A stretch of DNA of 64,000 bases from Salinibacter ruber DSM 13855 (GTDB taxonomy: Bacteria; Bacteroidota; Rhodothermia; Rhodothermales; Salinibacteraceae): positions 2,604,001-2,668,000 of the forward strand of contig NC_007677.1 of NCBI RefSeq assembly GCF_000013045.1, read 5' to 3'. The position numbers and the translations under genes are program-made. Positions 17,080 through 29,090 of this stretch are shown in pieces. Positions within the stretch are counted from its first letter, which is position 1. Each line of letters begins with the position of its first letter. The notes under the pieces were generated by a model. That model saw only the letters and a program-made list of their open reading frames with translations, was not told the DNA's origin and made no database searches.

Positions 17080-17571
17080 TCACATTCCCGATGCCCCCGC
17101 CTCGTCCTCCCCGAAGAGCGTCGTCCCGAGGGCGCCCCCAATTGCGCCGAAGATCGCGAACACGACGACGTTCAGCAGCAGGAGCGCAATCCCGGTCGCG
17201 GACAGAAGGCCGGGCGCGTCCCCCTGCATCTGCTGCATCATTTCCGGGGACATCCCCTGGCCGCCCATGTTCTGCATGAGCTGCTCCTGCACGTTCTGTT
17301 GGATCGCCTGGGAGTCGAGCCCGAGCGGGCGCAGCATCACGTCGAACAGGGCGGAGAAGACGGCCCCGGCCGCTCCGGCCGACGCCCCGAGCACCGCCCC
17401 GTCCCCCGACGCAATGGCCCCCGGGCTCCGGGCCGCGTACTGCTGCGTGGTGACGATCCCGCCTACGATGACGCCGAGGCAACAGATCGTGTTAATGAGC
17501 CCGAGGTAGGACGTGCTGAGAAGGCCGGTGACGACGGCACCGACCAAGATCGATTGCTGTCTGGGGGTCAT
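17080..17571 (-). CDS. Hypothetical membrane protein
   Basis: This 163-residue protein starts at 17571 (MTPRQQSILVGAVV) and has about four hydrophobic segments: residues 7-25, 28-42, 55-75 and 125-150. It includes an ICCLGVIVGG segment, TTQQYAAR and ASAGAAGAVFSALFDV. Between the membrane pairs is a Met/Gln-rich loop (QEQLMQNMGGQGMSPEMMQQ). Similar four-segment proteins with a Gly-rich second helix are common in Bacteroidota and are usually annotated only as membrane proteins; I do not recognise a named family. It converges on mutY and is downstream of the DUF2085 gene on the same strand. Confidence 0.7.
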   Translation of the reverse strand: MTPRQQSILVGAVVTGLLSTSYLGLINTICCLGVIVGGIVTTQQYAARSPGAIASGDGAVLGASAGAAGAVFSALFDVMLRPLGLDSQAIQQNVQEQLMQNMGGQGMSPEMMQQMQGDAPGLLSATGIALLLLNVVVFAIFGAIGGALGTTLFGEDEAGASGM

Positions 17572-17690
17572 GGGGTACGAGAGACGTGTTGTGCGGTTGA
17601 ACGAGTGGGGTCCTGCGAAGACGCGGCGTGCCCCGGAGAAAGGTCGCACGAAATTAAGCATGAGCACCGCCAACTGAAAGGAGGGCGCTC

Positions 17691-18170
17691 CTATTCCGGA
17701 CCACCCGTGCCGGAGGCCCGTGCCTTCCGGTGGAGCAGTCGGGCCGTGACGTAACTGGCCGCCACACTTCCAAAGAGGAGCCCGGTCAGGATGCGGCTCG
17801 TAGGCCCGTTGCCCCAGAGCTGCAACAGGGGCCCGCCCCAATCGAGCCCGAGCGGGACGAGCGCCCCCAAGAGCACGTACCGACCGTACGCCCCAAGCAC
17901 AACCCACAGGTTCGTCCCCCAACCCGTCCCCAGCACCCCCACGACGAGCCCAACATAAATGCCGCTGCACCGGTCACAAAGCGCCACCGGGACGCCCCCG
18001 AAGTGGGGCGAGCGCCCCGGCAGCTGATGACACACCGGCGCGAAGCCCTCCCGCACCACAGCCTGGAGCGGAGCCGGCAGGATGGGAGGCAGCATCGCTA
18101 GAATGAGCACCCCGCTCGTGGCCGCCAGGAGGCCGTACCAGACGAGTCTTGTGCTGCGTGCGTTTGCCAT
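17691..18170 (-). CDS. DUF2085 family membrane protein
   Basis: The DUF2085 signature is clear: CHQLPGRSPHFGG, then ALCDRCSGIYVGL. Its three cysteines and histidines suggest a metal or redox site at the membrane surface. From 18170 (MANARSTRLVW) the protein is 159 residues with about four membrane helices; in-frame starts at 18188 and 18221 are possible. Function of the family is unknown. It is divergent from groES. Confidence 0.82.
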   Translation of the reverse strand: MANARSTRLVWYGLLAATSGVLILAMLPPILPAPLQAVVREGFAPVCHQLPGRSPHFGGVPVALCDRCSGIYVGLVVGVLGTGWGTNLWVVLGAYGRYVLLGALVPLGLDWGGPLLQLWGNGPTSRILTGLLFGSVAASYVTARLLHRKARASGTGGPE

Positions 18171-18379
18171 GCATTTTGGAGAGGTCGGCATCGCTTCTAG
18201 CCAGGCCAGGATCGGGCCCAACTTTGCCTCAACTCACACATCAAGGCCGCCTCGTTGTTCGGAACGCCAGCGCGACACGACGCGAAGGGCCACCCCAGTG
18301 TCGCTAAGGGATCTTCACCCTGAGCCTCACCGCAATCAGGAACACAGAAGGGGACCCGGTGTTGACTAGCGTGGAGTTG

Positions 18380-18406
18380 CTATCACTCGCCACTGGTGAG
18401 TGATAA
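18380..18406. promoter_or_regulatory. CIRCE-like HrcA operator upstream of groES
   Basis: TATCACTC at 18381-18388 and GAGTGATA at 18398-18405 form a perfect 8-bp inverted repeat separated by exactly nine bases. This is the CIRCE layout (consensus TTAGCACTC-N9-GAGTGCTAA) with one changed position in each arm, changed symmetrically. It ends 53 bp before the groES start. HrcA would bind here and release on heat shock. hrcA is not in the window. Confidence 0.9.
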
Positions 18407-18458
18407 CAGTCTCCGGAGCCTCATCCACACATCCCTCACAAGGCATTCCGAACAGATC

Positions 18459-20527
<2,069 letters not shown>

Positions 20528-20580
20528 CGCCCCTCTGCACGCTCGCGCCCATCCGGCGCGCGCCCCTGCAACCGAACACC

Positions 20581-20622
20581 AAAAGGCTGCTCCTTCCCGC
20601 TCGGGAGGGAGTAGCCTTTTTT
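20581..20622 (+). terminator. Terminator of the groES-groEL operon
   Basis: AAAAGGCT-CTCC-TCCC pairs with GGGA-GGAG-AGCCTTTT, with short mismatches, and is followed by TTTTTT. The A-run on the left makes it potentially bidirectional, so it could also end the oppositely directed Pat-like gene (stop at 20687). Confidence 0.9.
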
Positions 20623-20686
20623 ATTTGTCGCCGTCGTCTGCACCTCTCGTTGTGGGCGCGTTCCGCCCCGTCGCGAGGGGCAGCCG

Positions 20687-23437
20687 TCAAAGGGTCTTTA
20701 CGGCCTGTACCATTTCTCGCCCGTCGCCCCGCACGACCTCGAATCCGAGCTTCTCGCAGACCCGCTGCATGGCGTGGTTCTGCTGCAGGATGTCGGCCGT
20801 GATGCGGTCAAGGCCCTCCGTCGTGCCCACCTCCACGAGACGGCGCAGCAGCTCGGTGCCGATGCCCTCGCCCTGGTACTCGTCAATCACAAGCATCGCA
20901 AACTCCGCCTCGTTGCGCCCGGGCTGCTGGGTGAGGCGTCCCACCCCGATGATTCGGTCGTCTCCGTCCTCCGTGGGCCGCTCGGCAACCAGGGCCATCT
21001 CGCGGTCGTAATCGATGAAGCAGATGCGGGCGAGCCGGTCGTGGGCCACCCGCTGCTCCAGCTTCATCAGGTTGGCGTACCGCAGGTACACGCTCCGCTC
21101 GGACAGGCGCTCGTGGAAGGTCACCAGCTTGGGCTCGTCTTCGGGCCGGATGGGACGAATGGTCACCTCCTCACTGTCGGCCATCGCGTGCGTGCCGACG
21201 TACTGCCGCGGGTAGGGCCGGATCGCGGGCGTCGGCAGCTCGTCGTCGTCTTTCGTGTAGGGGTGCAGCACCACCCGGGCATCAAGGGCGAGCAGCCCGT
21301 CGTCGCCCGGCCGGGCCAACAGCGGGTTCACGTCGATTTCCTTCACGCGCGGTTGCTCCACCACCAGCTGGCTGAACCGCACGAGCAAGGTCTCCAGCGC
21401 GTCGAGGTCCACCGGCTCACGGCCCCGCACCCCCTGCAGCGCCTCGTAGATCTGGGTCTGCTCCATCATGCGACGGGCCAGGGTGCGGTTGAGCGGCGGC
21501 AGGCCGAGGGCACGGTCCTGATAGACCTCCACTAGCTGCCCCCCGGAGCCGAAGAGCAGCACCGGCCCGAACTGCTCGTCCATACTGCTGCCAATGATGA
21601 GCTCGTACCCGTCGCTCCGGTCGATCATGGGCTGCACCGTCACCCCGTCGAAGCCCTCCGCCACGTTGTTTTCGACCTGGGCGAAGGCGGCCTCAACGTC
21701 CGCGTCGCTCGTGAGGCCCAGGTGCACGCCGCCCACGTCCGATTTGTGCGTGATGGAGGTGGAGTGGAGCTTCACCACCACCGGATACCCAATCTCCTGC
21801 GCCGCCGCGACCGCCTCCTCGGGGGTCTCCGCCACCGGCGAGTCGACGGTGGGGATGCCGTAGGCCGCGAGTAGCTCCTTGGACGCGTGCTCGGTCATCA
21901 GCACGCGACCGGACTCGTGGGTGTCCTGCACGATGCCGGCGGCCGCCTCGCGGTCGGGGAGGCCCGGCTCGTCCTCCGGCAGGCTCGGCGTCTCGTAGAG
22001 GGCACGCAGGTTGTAGCTGTAGCGCCACATGTGGTTGAACACGCGCGCCGCGGTGTCCGGGTACGCGAAGGTGGGCAGGCCGGACTCGTTGAGGATGTTC
22101 TCGCCAGAGGCCACCGCGTCGCCCCCCATCCAGCTGGCCAGGATGGGCTTGTCGTTGTCGCGGGCGTAGGGCCGCAGGTGCTCGGCCGTCTTCGTGGGCT
22201 CGGTCATGGCCTGGGGCGTCAGGACGACCAGCAGCCCGTCGCTGTTTTCGTCGTTGGCCGCCACCTCCAGGGACTCCGCGTAGCGCTCCGGGTCGGCGTC
22301 CCCCAGAATGTCGACGGGGTTGCCGTGGCTCCACGCCCCCGGCAGAATGTCGTCGAACGCGTCCGTCGCGTCTTCGGAGATCGGCGTCAGCTCACCGCCG
22401 CCCCCAATCAGGGCGTCGGTGGCCAGCACGCCGGGCCCGCCCGCGTTGGTAAGGATGGTGAGGTTGCGCCCCTCCGGGCGGGGCTGCTTGCTGAGCACCT
22501 CGGCCATGTAGAAGAGGTCGTTGATGTCGTCGACCCGCAGCACGCCACTGCGGCGGAAGGCCGCGTTCAGCACGGCGTCGCTGCCGGTGAGGGTGCCGGT
22601 GTGGGAGGCCGCCGCCTCCGCCGCCGCGTCGGTGCGCCCCGCCTTGATGACGATGATGGGCTTGCTCTGGGCCACGTCCCGCGCCGCCGAGAGGAACGAC
22701 CGCGCGTTGCCGATGGACTCCATGTAGAGCACGATGCTCTCGGTCTTCGGGTCGTCGCCCAGGTACTCGATCATGTCGCCCCAGTCGACGTCGAGCATCG
22801 AGCCGATGGAGACGAACGAACTGAAGCCCACGTTCTCGCGGAAGCTCCAGTCGAGAATTGATGTAAGCAGCGCGCCGCTTTGGCTGACGAACGCCACGTC
22901 GCCCTCGTTGGCCATCGACCCGGCGAAGGTGGCGTTGAGGCCGTTGGGCGGCCGCATGATCCCCAGGCAGTTCGGCCCCACGATGCGGATGCCGTGCGTC
23001 CGCGCAATGTCCTTGATGTCCCGTTCGAGCGCCGCCCCCTCCTCCCCCACTTCCCGAAAGCCGGCGGACACGATGACAAGCCCCTCCACGCCCGCCTCGC
23101 CGCACTGCTCCACAATGCCGGGCACCGTCGGCGCGGGGGTGGCGATCACGGCCAGATCCACGTCCGCCTCCACGGCCCCGATGCCCTCGTACGCCTCGAT
23201 GCCGAGCACGCTGTCCCGCTTCGGGTTCACCGGAAAGACGGTGCCCCCGAACGGATTGCTCACGAGATTCCAAAGCAGGGTCCGCCCCACGCTGCCGGGC
23301 GACTCGCTCGCCCCAATCACCGCCACGTTTTTCGGCTCAAAGATGGCGTCGAGCGGCTGACGGCGAGAGCCGACCAGATCGTACGACGGGTCGCTCGTGG
23401 GGGTGGTGTCGGAGGGGACGCTAGACGAGTCGGGCAT
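20687..23437 (-). CDS. Pat-like fusion of NDP-forming acyl-CoA synthetase and GNAT acetyltransferase
   Basis: The 916-residue protein (start at 23437, [10 protein letters not shown]) contains four modules. They are a CoA-binding domain ([18 protein letters not shown], about 33-50), a succinyl-CoA-ligase-like domain, an ATP-grasp domain (about 490-700, [20 protein letters not shown]) and a C-terminal GNAT domain (about 760-916, [20 protein letters not shown]). The order matches the Pat protein lysine acetyltransferases that control acetyl-CoA synthetase. In Salmonella Pat the synthetase part is non-catalytic. Here [11 protein letters not shown] keeps the phospho-His position of active ADP-forming acetyl-CoA synthetases, so ATP production from acetyl-CoA is possible. 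It stands alone. Confidence 0.87.
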   Translation of the reverse strand: MPDSSSVPSDTTPTSDPSYDLVGSRRQPLDAIFEPKNVAVIGASESPGSVGRTLLWNLVSNPFGGTVFPVNPKRDSVLGIEAYEGIGAVEADVDLAVIATPAPTVPGIVEQCGEAGVEGLVIVSAGFREVGEEGAALERDIKDIARTHGIRIVGPNCLGIMRPPNGLNATFAGSMANEGDVAFVSQSGALLTSILDWSFRENVGFSSFVSIGSMLDVDWGDMIEYLGDDPKTESIVLYMESIGNARSFLSAARDVAQSKPIIVIKAGRTDAAAEAAASHTGTLTGSDAVLNAAFRRSGVLRVDDINDLFYMAEVLSKQPRPEGRNLTILTNAGGPGVLATDALIGGGGELTPISEDATDAFDDILPGAWSHGNPVDILGDADPERYAESLEVAANDENSDGLLVVLTPQAMTEPTKTAEHLRPYARDNDKPILASWMGGDAVASGENILNESGLPTFAYPDTAARVFNHMWRYSYNLRALYETPSLPEDEPGLPDREAAAGIVQDTHESGRVLMTEHASKELLAAYGIPTVDSPVAETPEEAVAAAQEIGYPVVVKLHSTSITHKSDVGGVHLGLTSDADVEAAFAQVENNVAEGFDGVTVQPMIDRSDGYELIIGSSMDEQFGPVLLFGSGGQLVEVYQDRALGLPPLNRTLARRMMEQTQIYEALQGVRGREPVDLDALETLLVRFSQLVVEQPRVKEIDVNPLLARPGDDGLLALDARVVLHPYTKDDDELPTPAIRPYPRQYVGTHAMADSEEVTIRPIRPEDEPKLVTFHERLSERSVYLRYANLMKLEQRVAHDRLARICFIDYDREMALVAERPTEDGDDRIIGVGRLTQQPGRNEAEFAMLVIDEYQGEGIGTELLRRLVEVGTTEGLDRITADILQQNHAMQRVCEKLGFEVVRGDGREMVQAVKTL

Positions 23438-23719
23438 AGGACGAGGGACATCGTTGGACGAGACGTTCTCCCGCGCTGGGAAGAGTGGCCCTACAGAACG
23501 GACGAGCACGACCCGGTCGTTTCAAACCAAAATGTGCCCCGCCTCGATTTTGCCCAAACTCCGCATCCTGCCACGAGGCTCATCGTCCCTTCCGGGCGTC
23601 TCGTTGGCCCCTCAAATTTCTGGCACGCCGCTTGCTTCGAACTAATTACAGAATGAGTTTTTCGCAAAACGCCACTCCCGGTGCCCTTTCGTTCCGTCTG
23701 ACCTGTCCCTTCTCCTGCC

Positions 23720-23920
23720 ATGAACGACCGTCTGCCGTCCCTGCCCATCGAGGCCCGAGAGCAACACCCGTACCGCAGTCTCTACGCCGCCCTGCTGCTA
23801 CAGAACGTTCAGGATGCGATCAGCGACGCCCTCCCCGACGACGATTCCCACGATTCCGGGGACGGCGGGGCGTCCCCCATCCACACCCCCGTCCCGCCAG
23901 CACATCGTTTTCTTCGGTGA
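23720..23920 (+). CDS. Possible small acidic protein
   Basis: A 66-residue frame starts MNDRLPSLPIEAREQHPYRS, continues LYAALLLQNVQDAISDALPDDDS and ends in a Pro/His-rich tail. The middle could form one amphipathic helix and the acidic bias fits local proteins. There is no known domain and no neighbour in the same direction. It may be a real small gene or chance; nothing else is seen in the 23438-24028 gap. Confidence 0.35.
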   Translation: MNDRLPSLPIEAREQHPYRSLYAALLLQNVQDAISDALPDDDSHDSGDGGASPIHTPVPPAHRFLR

Positions 23921-24028
23921 CGCGGGCATAGGCCGGCCCCGCACCGGTTCGGATCCGAAGACGTCTGCCGCAGGCCCCTCCCGATGCCCTGCACATAGCA
24001 CGGGGCTCGCCGCCCGGCAAGGCGAGAA

Positions 24029-25714
24029 CTAGTAAAACAGGTCTTCCATTTCTGCATCCGGGTCGGCCTCCCCGTCGACACTGCTCGTCGCGGGGTGGCT
24101 GCGGAGCGCGTCGTAGAAGTCCTGGTCGTAGGTTCGCGTCTTGACGACGATCGGCATGGGCACCGCGTGCCCCAGCAGGAGGGCCTGCTGTTTCGCGTCG
24201 AGGGAGGCGAGAATTTCGCGGAGGGACGACGCGTCGCTCGTGCCCACGAGGGCCGCGCCGATGTCTTTGTCGTCGCTGAGTTTGGCGACCATCTTGGTGC
24301 CGATCTGGCTGAGCACCTCCTCGTCGATCGCGCTCGGCCGCTGGTCCACCACCAGCAGGCTCACGAAGAACTTCCGCATCTCGCGCGCAATCTTGCCGAA
24401 CGGCGTCTCGTGCGCAATGTCCGGCGACAGGAATTTGTGCGCCTCCTCGATCGTGATCATGAGGGGCTGCGGCTTGTCCCCCTCGTTCTGGGTCTGGCGG
24501 TAGCGGTTCGTCTTCGCCTCGTAGGCCCGCCGAATGCGGCGCGTGAGGGCGTTGGCCACCAGCAGGTAGACGCGCAGGTCATCGTACTGCCCGAACTCCA
24601 ACACCACCGACTTGCCACTGTCCAAGTTTTCGAGCAGGGCGTCGAGGACGTCGTAGTCGTCCGGCGAGGGCTGGGTGGTAAAGAAGTCGTACTCCTGGAA
24701 CGGGGCCAGCTTGCGCCGCAGCGCCTCGATCGAGTTCTTGTGGGCGCCGGTCTCGTCGGCCAGCCGCTCGAAGTCGTCCCCGCTCTGCGCCTCCAGGAGG
24801 GTCGTGAGCCACCGGTCGCCGTACTGGTTTTTGAGGAGGTAGCTGCTCTCGGCGGCGGTGGCGTTGAGGTTGAGCGTGTCGCGCAGCGGTAGGATGTCGG
24901 CCGGCTGAATCTGGTCGGCGTGCAGGTGCACCTCGTAGTCCGGCGTGTGCCCGCGCTGGCGGGTGGTGGAGGGGTCGAGCGAGAAGAGGCTCACCCTGCT
25001 CGGAAACAGGTCGCGCAGCCCCTTTACGAACTGCGCCTGCCCGTCCGCCCCCTCCGCCTGACTGCCGTAGCCGTACTCCGAGTGCATGTCGAACACGAGG
25101 TTGACGGCCCGCCCCGTCACGATTGTGCCCGCCAGCAGCAGCCGTGTGAGGAAGGTCTTTCCGGTGCCGGTCTTGCCGAAGATGGCGTTCGAGCGCTCGG
25201 CAAACTTGGCGAGGTCGATGCACACCGGGCTCTCCTCCATTCCGATGGGGTGGCCCACGTGAAAGTACGTCCGCCCGTCGTCCCACGTCTCGTCGCCAAA
25301 GACGCGGGCCACGTCGTCGGCCTCCGCGGGCGCCACCGGCGAGAAGTGCGCGGGGATGGTCTTCACCGACGCCGGCTCCTCGTCCGTCAGCTCCGGGTGG
25401 TCGGCGTTCGGCATCATGAGCATCGGCTTCAGCTGGACGGTCACGTAGGTGCCGGACCCCTGCATCACCTCGCGCAGCAGGTCGTCGGACGGGTCGGGCG
25501 GATTGAGCAGAATCTGCTCGTTGGCCGCCTCGATCTCGATGTCCGTGATCATGCAGAAGAAGTCGTGCTTCTCCCCCTGAATCACGACGAACGTGCCGGC
25601 CACCACGTCCTCCACGGACTCCGCCGAATCGAGCTTCATCTCGATGCCCTCATTCAGCGACCCGTGCGTGATGACGCCGAGCTGATCGGATCGAAAGCCC
25701 GTCTCTTCAAACAT
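24029..25714 (-). CDS. HerA-like ATPase (DUF87 / FtsK-HerA family)
   Basis: This 561-residue protein has an N-terminal beta-barrel-like HAS domain (about 1-110), a Walker A motif GKTGTGKT (180-187), a Walker B region LMITIEEAHKF (about 429-439) and downstream SLLVVDQRPSAIDEEVLSQI. HerA ATPases form hexamers that translocate DNA, usually with the NurA nuclease in archaea. Many bacterial relatives act in defence or without a partner. No nurA-like gene is adjacent, and the next gene downstream (minus direction) is the distant Pat-like gene. A DNA-translocase role is inferred from the family. Confidence 0.85.
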   Translation of the reverse strand: MFEETGFRSDQLGVITHGSLNEGIEMKLDSAESVEDVVAGTFVVIQGEKHDFFCMITDIEIEAANEQILLNPPDPSDDLLREVMQGSGTYVTVQLKPMLMMPNADHPELTDEEPASVKTIPAHFSPVAPAEADDVARVFGDETWDDGRTYFHVGHPIGMEESPVCIDLAKFAERSNAIFGKTGTGKTFLTRLLLAGTIVTGRAVNLVFDMHSEYGYGSQAEGADGQAQFVKGLRDLFPSRVSLFSLDPSTTRQRGHTPDYEVHLHADQIQPADILPLRDTLNLNATAAESSYLLKNQYGDRWLTTLLEAQSGDDFERLADETGAHKNSIEALRRKLAPFQEYDFFTTQPSPDDYDVLDALLENLDSGKSVVLEFGQYDDLRVYLLVANALTRRIRRAYEAKTNRYRQTQNEGDKPQPLMITIEEAHKFLSPDIAHETPFGKIAREMRKFFVSLLVVDQRPSAIDEEVLSQIGTKMVAKLSDDKDIGAALVGTSDASSLREILASLDAKQQALLLGHAVPMPIVVKTRTYDQDFYDALRSHPATSSVDGEADPDAEMEDLFY

Positions 25715-25791
25715 GAAAGCGTTGGATCAGGCGGGAGAGGACGAGAATCCGGAGATACTGCTTCTTCCGAACAGCGTCATGAGCGCATGAG

Positions 25792-26085
25792 TCACGAGGT
25801 GGAATCTCCGTTGCGCGGGGCACTTCCTCTTGCTTGTCTTTTCCGATCGCTCTTCGCTGCGGGCGCGGTGTTCTTGGAGCGGGGACGCTCGGTGGCGCGG
25901 CGGGTGAGGAAGAGGCCGAGGGCCACGAGGAGAATCTCCCCGATGAGGCCGAACAGGAAGCGGCGCGTCATGCTCTTCAACACGCGCGGCAGGAGCCGGA
26001 CGGCGGCGTAGAAGCCGAGGAGGCCGAGCAGCCCCTGAGCGAGACGGCTGAGCCAGTCGGGGGCGTCAGAGAACGAATGGGCCAT
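25792..26085 (-). CDS. Small hypothetical membrane protein
   Basis: From the ATG at 26085 (MAHSFSDAPDWLSRL) the protein is 97 residues with two hydrophobic stretches, LAQGLLGLLGFYAAVRLLP and FLFGLIGEILLVALGLFL. A basic, Lys/Arg/Ser-rich C-terminal tail follows. An upstream in-frame ATG at 26178 would add residues with no membrane or domain character. It lies between rlmN and the HerA-like gene on the same strand. I do not recognise a family. Confidence 0.6.
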   Translation of the reverse strand: MAHSFSDAPDWLSRLAQGLLGLLGFYAAVRLLPRVLKSMTRRFLFGLIGEILLVALGLFLTRRATERPRSKNTAPAAKSDRKRQARGSAPRNGDSTS

Positions 26086-26196
26086 AATCAAGGACGAGGA
26101 TGAGCGAAATGGATGCTGGGACGGCGGCCAAGCCACAAAGAGCGCGCGTCTGTCGTCGGGGGGGCAGTGTTCCCCCAACGGCGACTCTCGGTCCCC

Positions 26197-27306
26197 CTAC
26201 GCGTCCTCCCCCTCGTTGGCGAGCTGCCCGCAGGCCGCGTCGATGTCCTGCCCTCGGCTGCGCCGCACCGTCACGGTCACGCCCTCCTGCACGAGCACCT
26301 GCACGAACCGGTCGAGCTGGGCCTCCGACGTCCGTTCGAAGTTGAGGCCCTCGACTGGGTTGTACATGAGCAGATTCACTTTGCTCGGGGCCCAGCGCGT
26401 GACGTCGGCGAGGTTCCGCGCGTCCGTCTCGCTGTCGTTCACGCCCTTGAAGAGGCAGTACTCGTACGTAATCTGGCGGCCGGTCTTGTCGAAGTAGTAC
26501 TGGAGCGCCTCTTTCAGCGCCGGGAGGCTCGTCTTTTCCGCCTCGTTCACCGGCATGATGCGGCTGCGCGTCTCGTTGTCCGGCGCGTGCAGGGAGACGG
26601 CCAGGTTGGTACGCAGCTGGTCGTCGGCCAGGTCCTTGATGCGCCGCGCGAGGCCGACGGTAGAGACGGTGATCTTCTGGGCCGAGAGGTTGAGGCTGTC
26701 CTCGTCGGTCAGAATGGAAATGCTGTCGAGCACCGCGTCGTAGTTGAGGAGCGGCTCCCCCATTCCCATGAACACGATGTTGGTCACGGGCCGCCCGAAG
26801 TGCTCCTGGGCGACCTCGTTCATGTGCCACACCTGGTCGAAGATGGCCCCGGGCGTGAGGTTTTCGCGGAAGCCCATGCGGCCGGTGGCGCAGAACTCAC
26901 ACCCCATCGCGCAGCCGACCTCGCTCGACACACACACCGTCAGGCGCCGCGCCTCCCCCCGCTCGTCGATGGCGGGGATGAGCACCGTCTCGGCCTCCCG
27001 CCCCGAGGGCAGTTCAAAGAGTGCCTTCACGGTCCGGTCGGCGGCCTGCTGCTGCTCCACGATCTCGATGTCCTCGACCGTCGCGTCGCGCTGCAGGCCG
27101 CGGCGCATCCGCTTGGGGAGGTTCGACATCCGATCGAAGTCGGAGACCCCTTTCCCGTAGACCCAATTGAACAGCTGGTCGCCGCGGTAGCGGGGCGCGC
27201 CGTGCTCGGCCACGAAGTCCTTCAGGCCCGCACGGCCCATGGTCTTGAGGTCCACGCGGTCCTCGGCGGTGCCAACGGTGTGAGACGCAGTTTTAACATC
27301 AGGCAT
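26197..27306 (-). CDS. rlmN: Dual-specificity 23S rRNA/tRNA adenine-C2 methyltransferase RlmN
   Basis: This radical-SAM enzyme makes m2A2503 in 23S rRNA and m2A37 in some tRNAs. The 369-residue protein has the radical-SAM motif C132-x3-C136-x2-C139 (GCAMGCEFCATG) and the upstream RLTVCVSSEVGC. It also has NIVFMGMGEPLLNYD and SLHAPDN, and near the C-terminus GQDIDAACGQL, whose Cys (about 359) is the methyl-carrying residue. All key residues are present. The gene is transcribed away from hisD, leaving a 395-bp divergent gap. Confidence 0.95.
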   Translation of the reverse strand: MPDVKTASHTVGTAEDRVDLKTMGRAGLKDFVAEHGAPRYRGDQLFNWVYGKGVSDFDRMSNLPKRMRRGLQRDATVEDIEIVEQQQAADRTVKALFELPSGREAETVLIPAIDERGEARRLTVCVSSEVGCAMGCEFCATGRMGFRENLTPGAIFDQVWHMNEVAQEHFGRPVTNIVFMGMGEPLLNYDAVLDSISILTDEDSLNLSAQKITVSTVGLARRIKDLADDQLRTNLAVSLHAPDNETRSRIMPVNEAEKTSLPALKEALQYYFDKTGRQITYEYCLFKGVNDSETDARNLADVTRWAPSKVNLLMYNPVEGLNFERTSEAQLDRFVQVLVQEGVTVTVRRSRGQDIDAACGQLANEGEDA

Positions 27307-27701
27307 ATCAGGATGGTAAACGCCGCGTGTGCGCTGGACGTTTCGGTGCCGTTGAGGGCAATAACATCAGTGATCTACGCTGTGGGGAATGTCCTCAAAC
27401 GTCCATTTCCGAAAGACCGTGTGTTGGAAAAGCACTCCCCTTCGTCGCTCCAAACTTGATTTGGAGCCCATGATGCAACCAATCGGGCCTCCCTTCGGGA
27501 TTATAGGCTCTGAATCGAGTTCAGAGCGACGGGGGCACCTCGATGCCGATTGCCCCGCGGTGCCGTTGGGACGTTGCCCTCACCCGATGTTCGGGGCCAC
27601 CGCGGGCGTTCCAACCTTTCAACGTCCACCCCAAAACATTCCCCCGGCTCGAAAATAGATCTATTTGTCCTGTCGAACTCATTTCGCGCATTTCCACTTC
27701 T
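27307..27701. other. Divergent rlmN-hisD intergenic region with one hairpin
   Basis: This 395-bp gap holds the promoters of rlmN and hisD. An exact inverted repeat GCTCTGAA / TTCAGAGC with a 5-base loop is at 27507-27527, about 175 bp before hisD. It has no T-run. I see no His-rich leader peptide, so a classical his attenuator is not supported. Confidence 0.55.
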
Positions 27702-29009
27702 ATGATTCCCCTGATCACGCCCGACGACACCGCCCGCCTCGACGCCATTGTGAGCCGGGGCGGCACCTTCAGCGACGAGGTGGACGCCACCGTCGAGGAC
27801 ATTCTGGCGCGGATTCGTGCGGAGGGCGACGAGGCCCTCATCGAGCTGACCGAGACGTACGACGGGGTGCGCCCCTACCCGGTCCAGGTGCCGGCCTCGG
27901 TGCTCGACGGCGCGGTCGACGCGCTCGACGACGATCTGCAGGACGTCCTTGAGGAGGCCGCGGCCAACATCCGCCACTTTCACGACAAGCAGGTGGACGA
28001 GTCCTGGTTCACCGACGATGGGGACGGGGTGATCTTGGGACAGCGCGTGGTGCCGATGGAGCGGGCCGGGCTGTACGTGCCGGGCGGCACGGCCTTCTAC
28101 CCGTCGAGTCTGCTGATGAACGCAATTCCCGCACAGGTCGCGGGCGTCGACGAGATTCACCTCGTCTCCCCCCCGCAGGACGACGGGCGTCCGCACCCGC
28201 TCGTCCTCGCCACCGCCGCCCTCCTGGGCCTGGAGCACATCTACGCCGTCGGGGGCGCGCAGGCCGTCGGGGCGCTCGCCTACGGCACCGCGTCGGTGCC
28301 GGCGGTCGACACGATCGTGGGCCCGGGCAACGCGTACGTGGCCGCCGCGAAGAAGAAGGTGTTTGGGCGCGTGGGGATCGACTCGGTGGCCGGCCCCAGC
28401 GAGATCGGCGTGCTGGCCGACGCCACGGCCGACCCCGAGTTCGTGGCCGCCGACCTGCTCTCACAGGCCGAGCACGACGAGCGGGCCTCCGCGGTCCTCG
28501 TCACGCCCCACCGGCCCCTGGCCGAGGCCGTGCAGGAGCACGTGGAGGCGATGGTTCCGGCCCTCCCCCGTGCCGACGTGATCGAGCAGTCCCTCGCCGA
28601 CTACGGGGCGTGCGTCGTGCCCGACACGATGGACGCGGCCATCGACCTCATGAACGACCTCGCCGTGGAGCACCTGGAGCTGCACGTGGACGACCCCTGG
28701 CAGACCATGACCCACATCCGCCACGCCGGGGCCATTTTTCTGGGCGCGTACTCGTCCGAGCCCGTGGGCGACTACTTTGCGGGCCCCAACCACGTGCTGC
28801 CCACCGGCGGCACGGCCCGCCACGCCTCCGCCCTTGGGGTCGACGACTTCGTGCGCACGCAGTCCGTCCTCTCCTACACGAAGGACCGGCTGGACGAGAC
28901 CGGGCCGAAGATTGCCACCATCGCCGAGGCGGAAGACCTGCAGGCCCACGCCGAGGCGATCCGGACACGGCTGGATCGCGACGGCGGGTCGGGTTCGAAA
29001 AAGCCGTGA
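27702..29009 (+). CDS. hisD: Histidinol dehydrogenase
   Basis: This catalyses the last two NAD-dependent oxidations of histidine synthesis, histidinol to histidine. The ATG at 27702 gives 435 residues, the usual length. Conserved segments include VPGGTAFYPSSLLMNAIPA, AVGGAQAVGALAYGT, the nucleotide segment GPGNAYVAAAKK, and the zinc/active-site region SQAEHDE (conserved His), HAGAIFLG and GPNHVLPTGGTAR. It is followed after 81 bp by hisC on the same strand. The other his genes are not in the window. Confidence 0.95.
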   Translation: MIPLITPDDTARLDAIVSRGGTFSDEVDATVEDILARIRAEGDEALIELTETYDGVRPYPVQVPASVLDGAVDALDDDLQDVLEEAAANIRHFHDKQVDESWFTDDGDGVILGQRVVPMERAGLYVPGGTAFYPSSLLMNAIPAQVAGVDEIHLVSPPQDDGRPHPLVLATAALLGLEHIYAVGGAQAVGALAYGTASVPAVDTIVGPGNAYVAAAKKKVFGRVGIDSVAGPSEIGVLADATADPEFVAADLLSQAEHDERASAVLVTPHRPLAEAVQEHVEAMVPALPRADVIEQSLADYGACVVPDTMDAAIDLMNDLAVEHLELHVDDPWQTMTHIRHAGAIFLGAYSSEPVGDYFAGPNHVLPTGGTARHASALGVDDFVRTQSVLSYTKDRLDETGPKIATIAEAEDLQAHAEAIRTRLDRDGGSGSKKP

Positions 29010-29090
29010 CCCCGGAGACATTGTGCCCGCCTGCTGGTACCTTTTGTATAGTCCATTTGCTCTTCCCTCCCGAGACGCCCCGCCGGGCCC

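Noticed and set aside
24029-25714. HerA-NurA or HerA-based defence system
   Set aside because: No nuclease, Sir2 or other partner gene adjoins; a lone HerA-like ATPase does not support a defence call.
27307-27701. Histidine-operon attenuator before hisD
   Set aside because: No short frame with consecutive His codons is present; the hairpin at 27507-27527 has no T-run and no alternative pairing that I can see.
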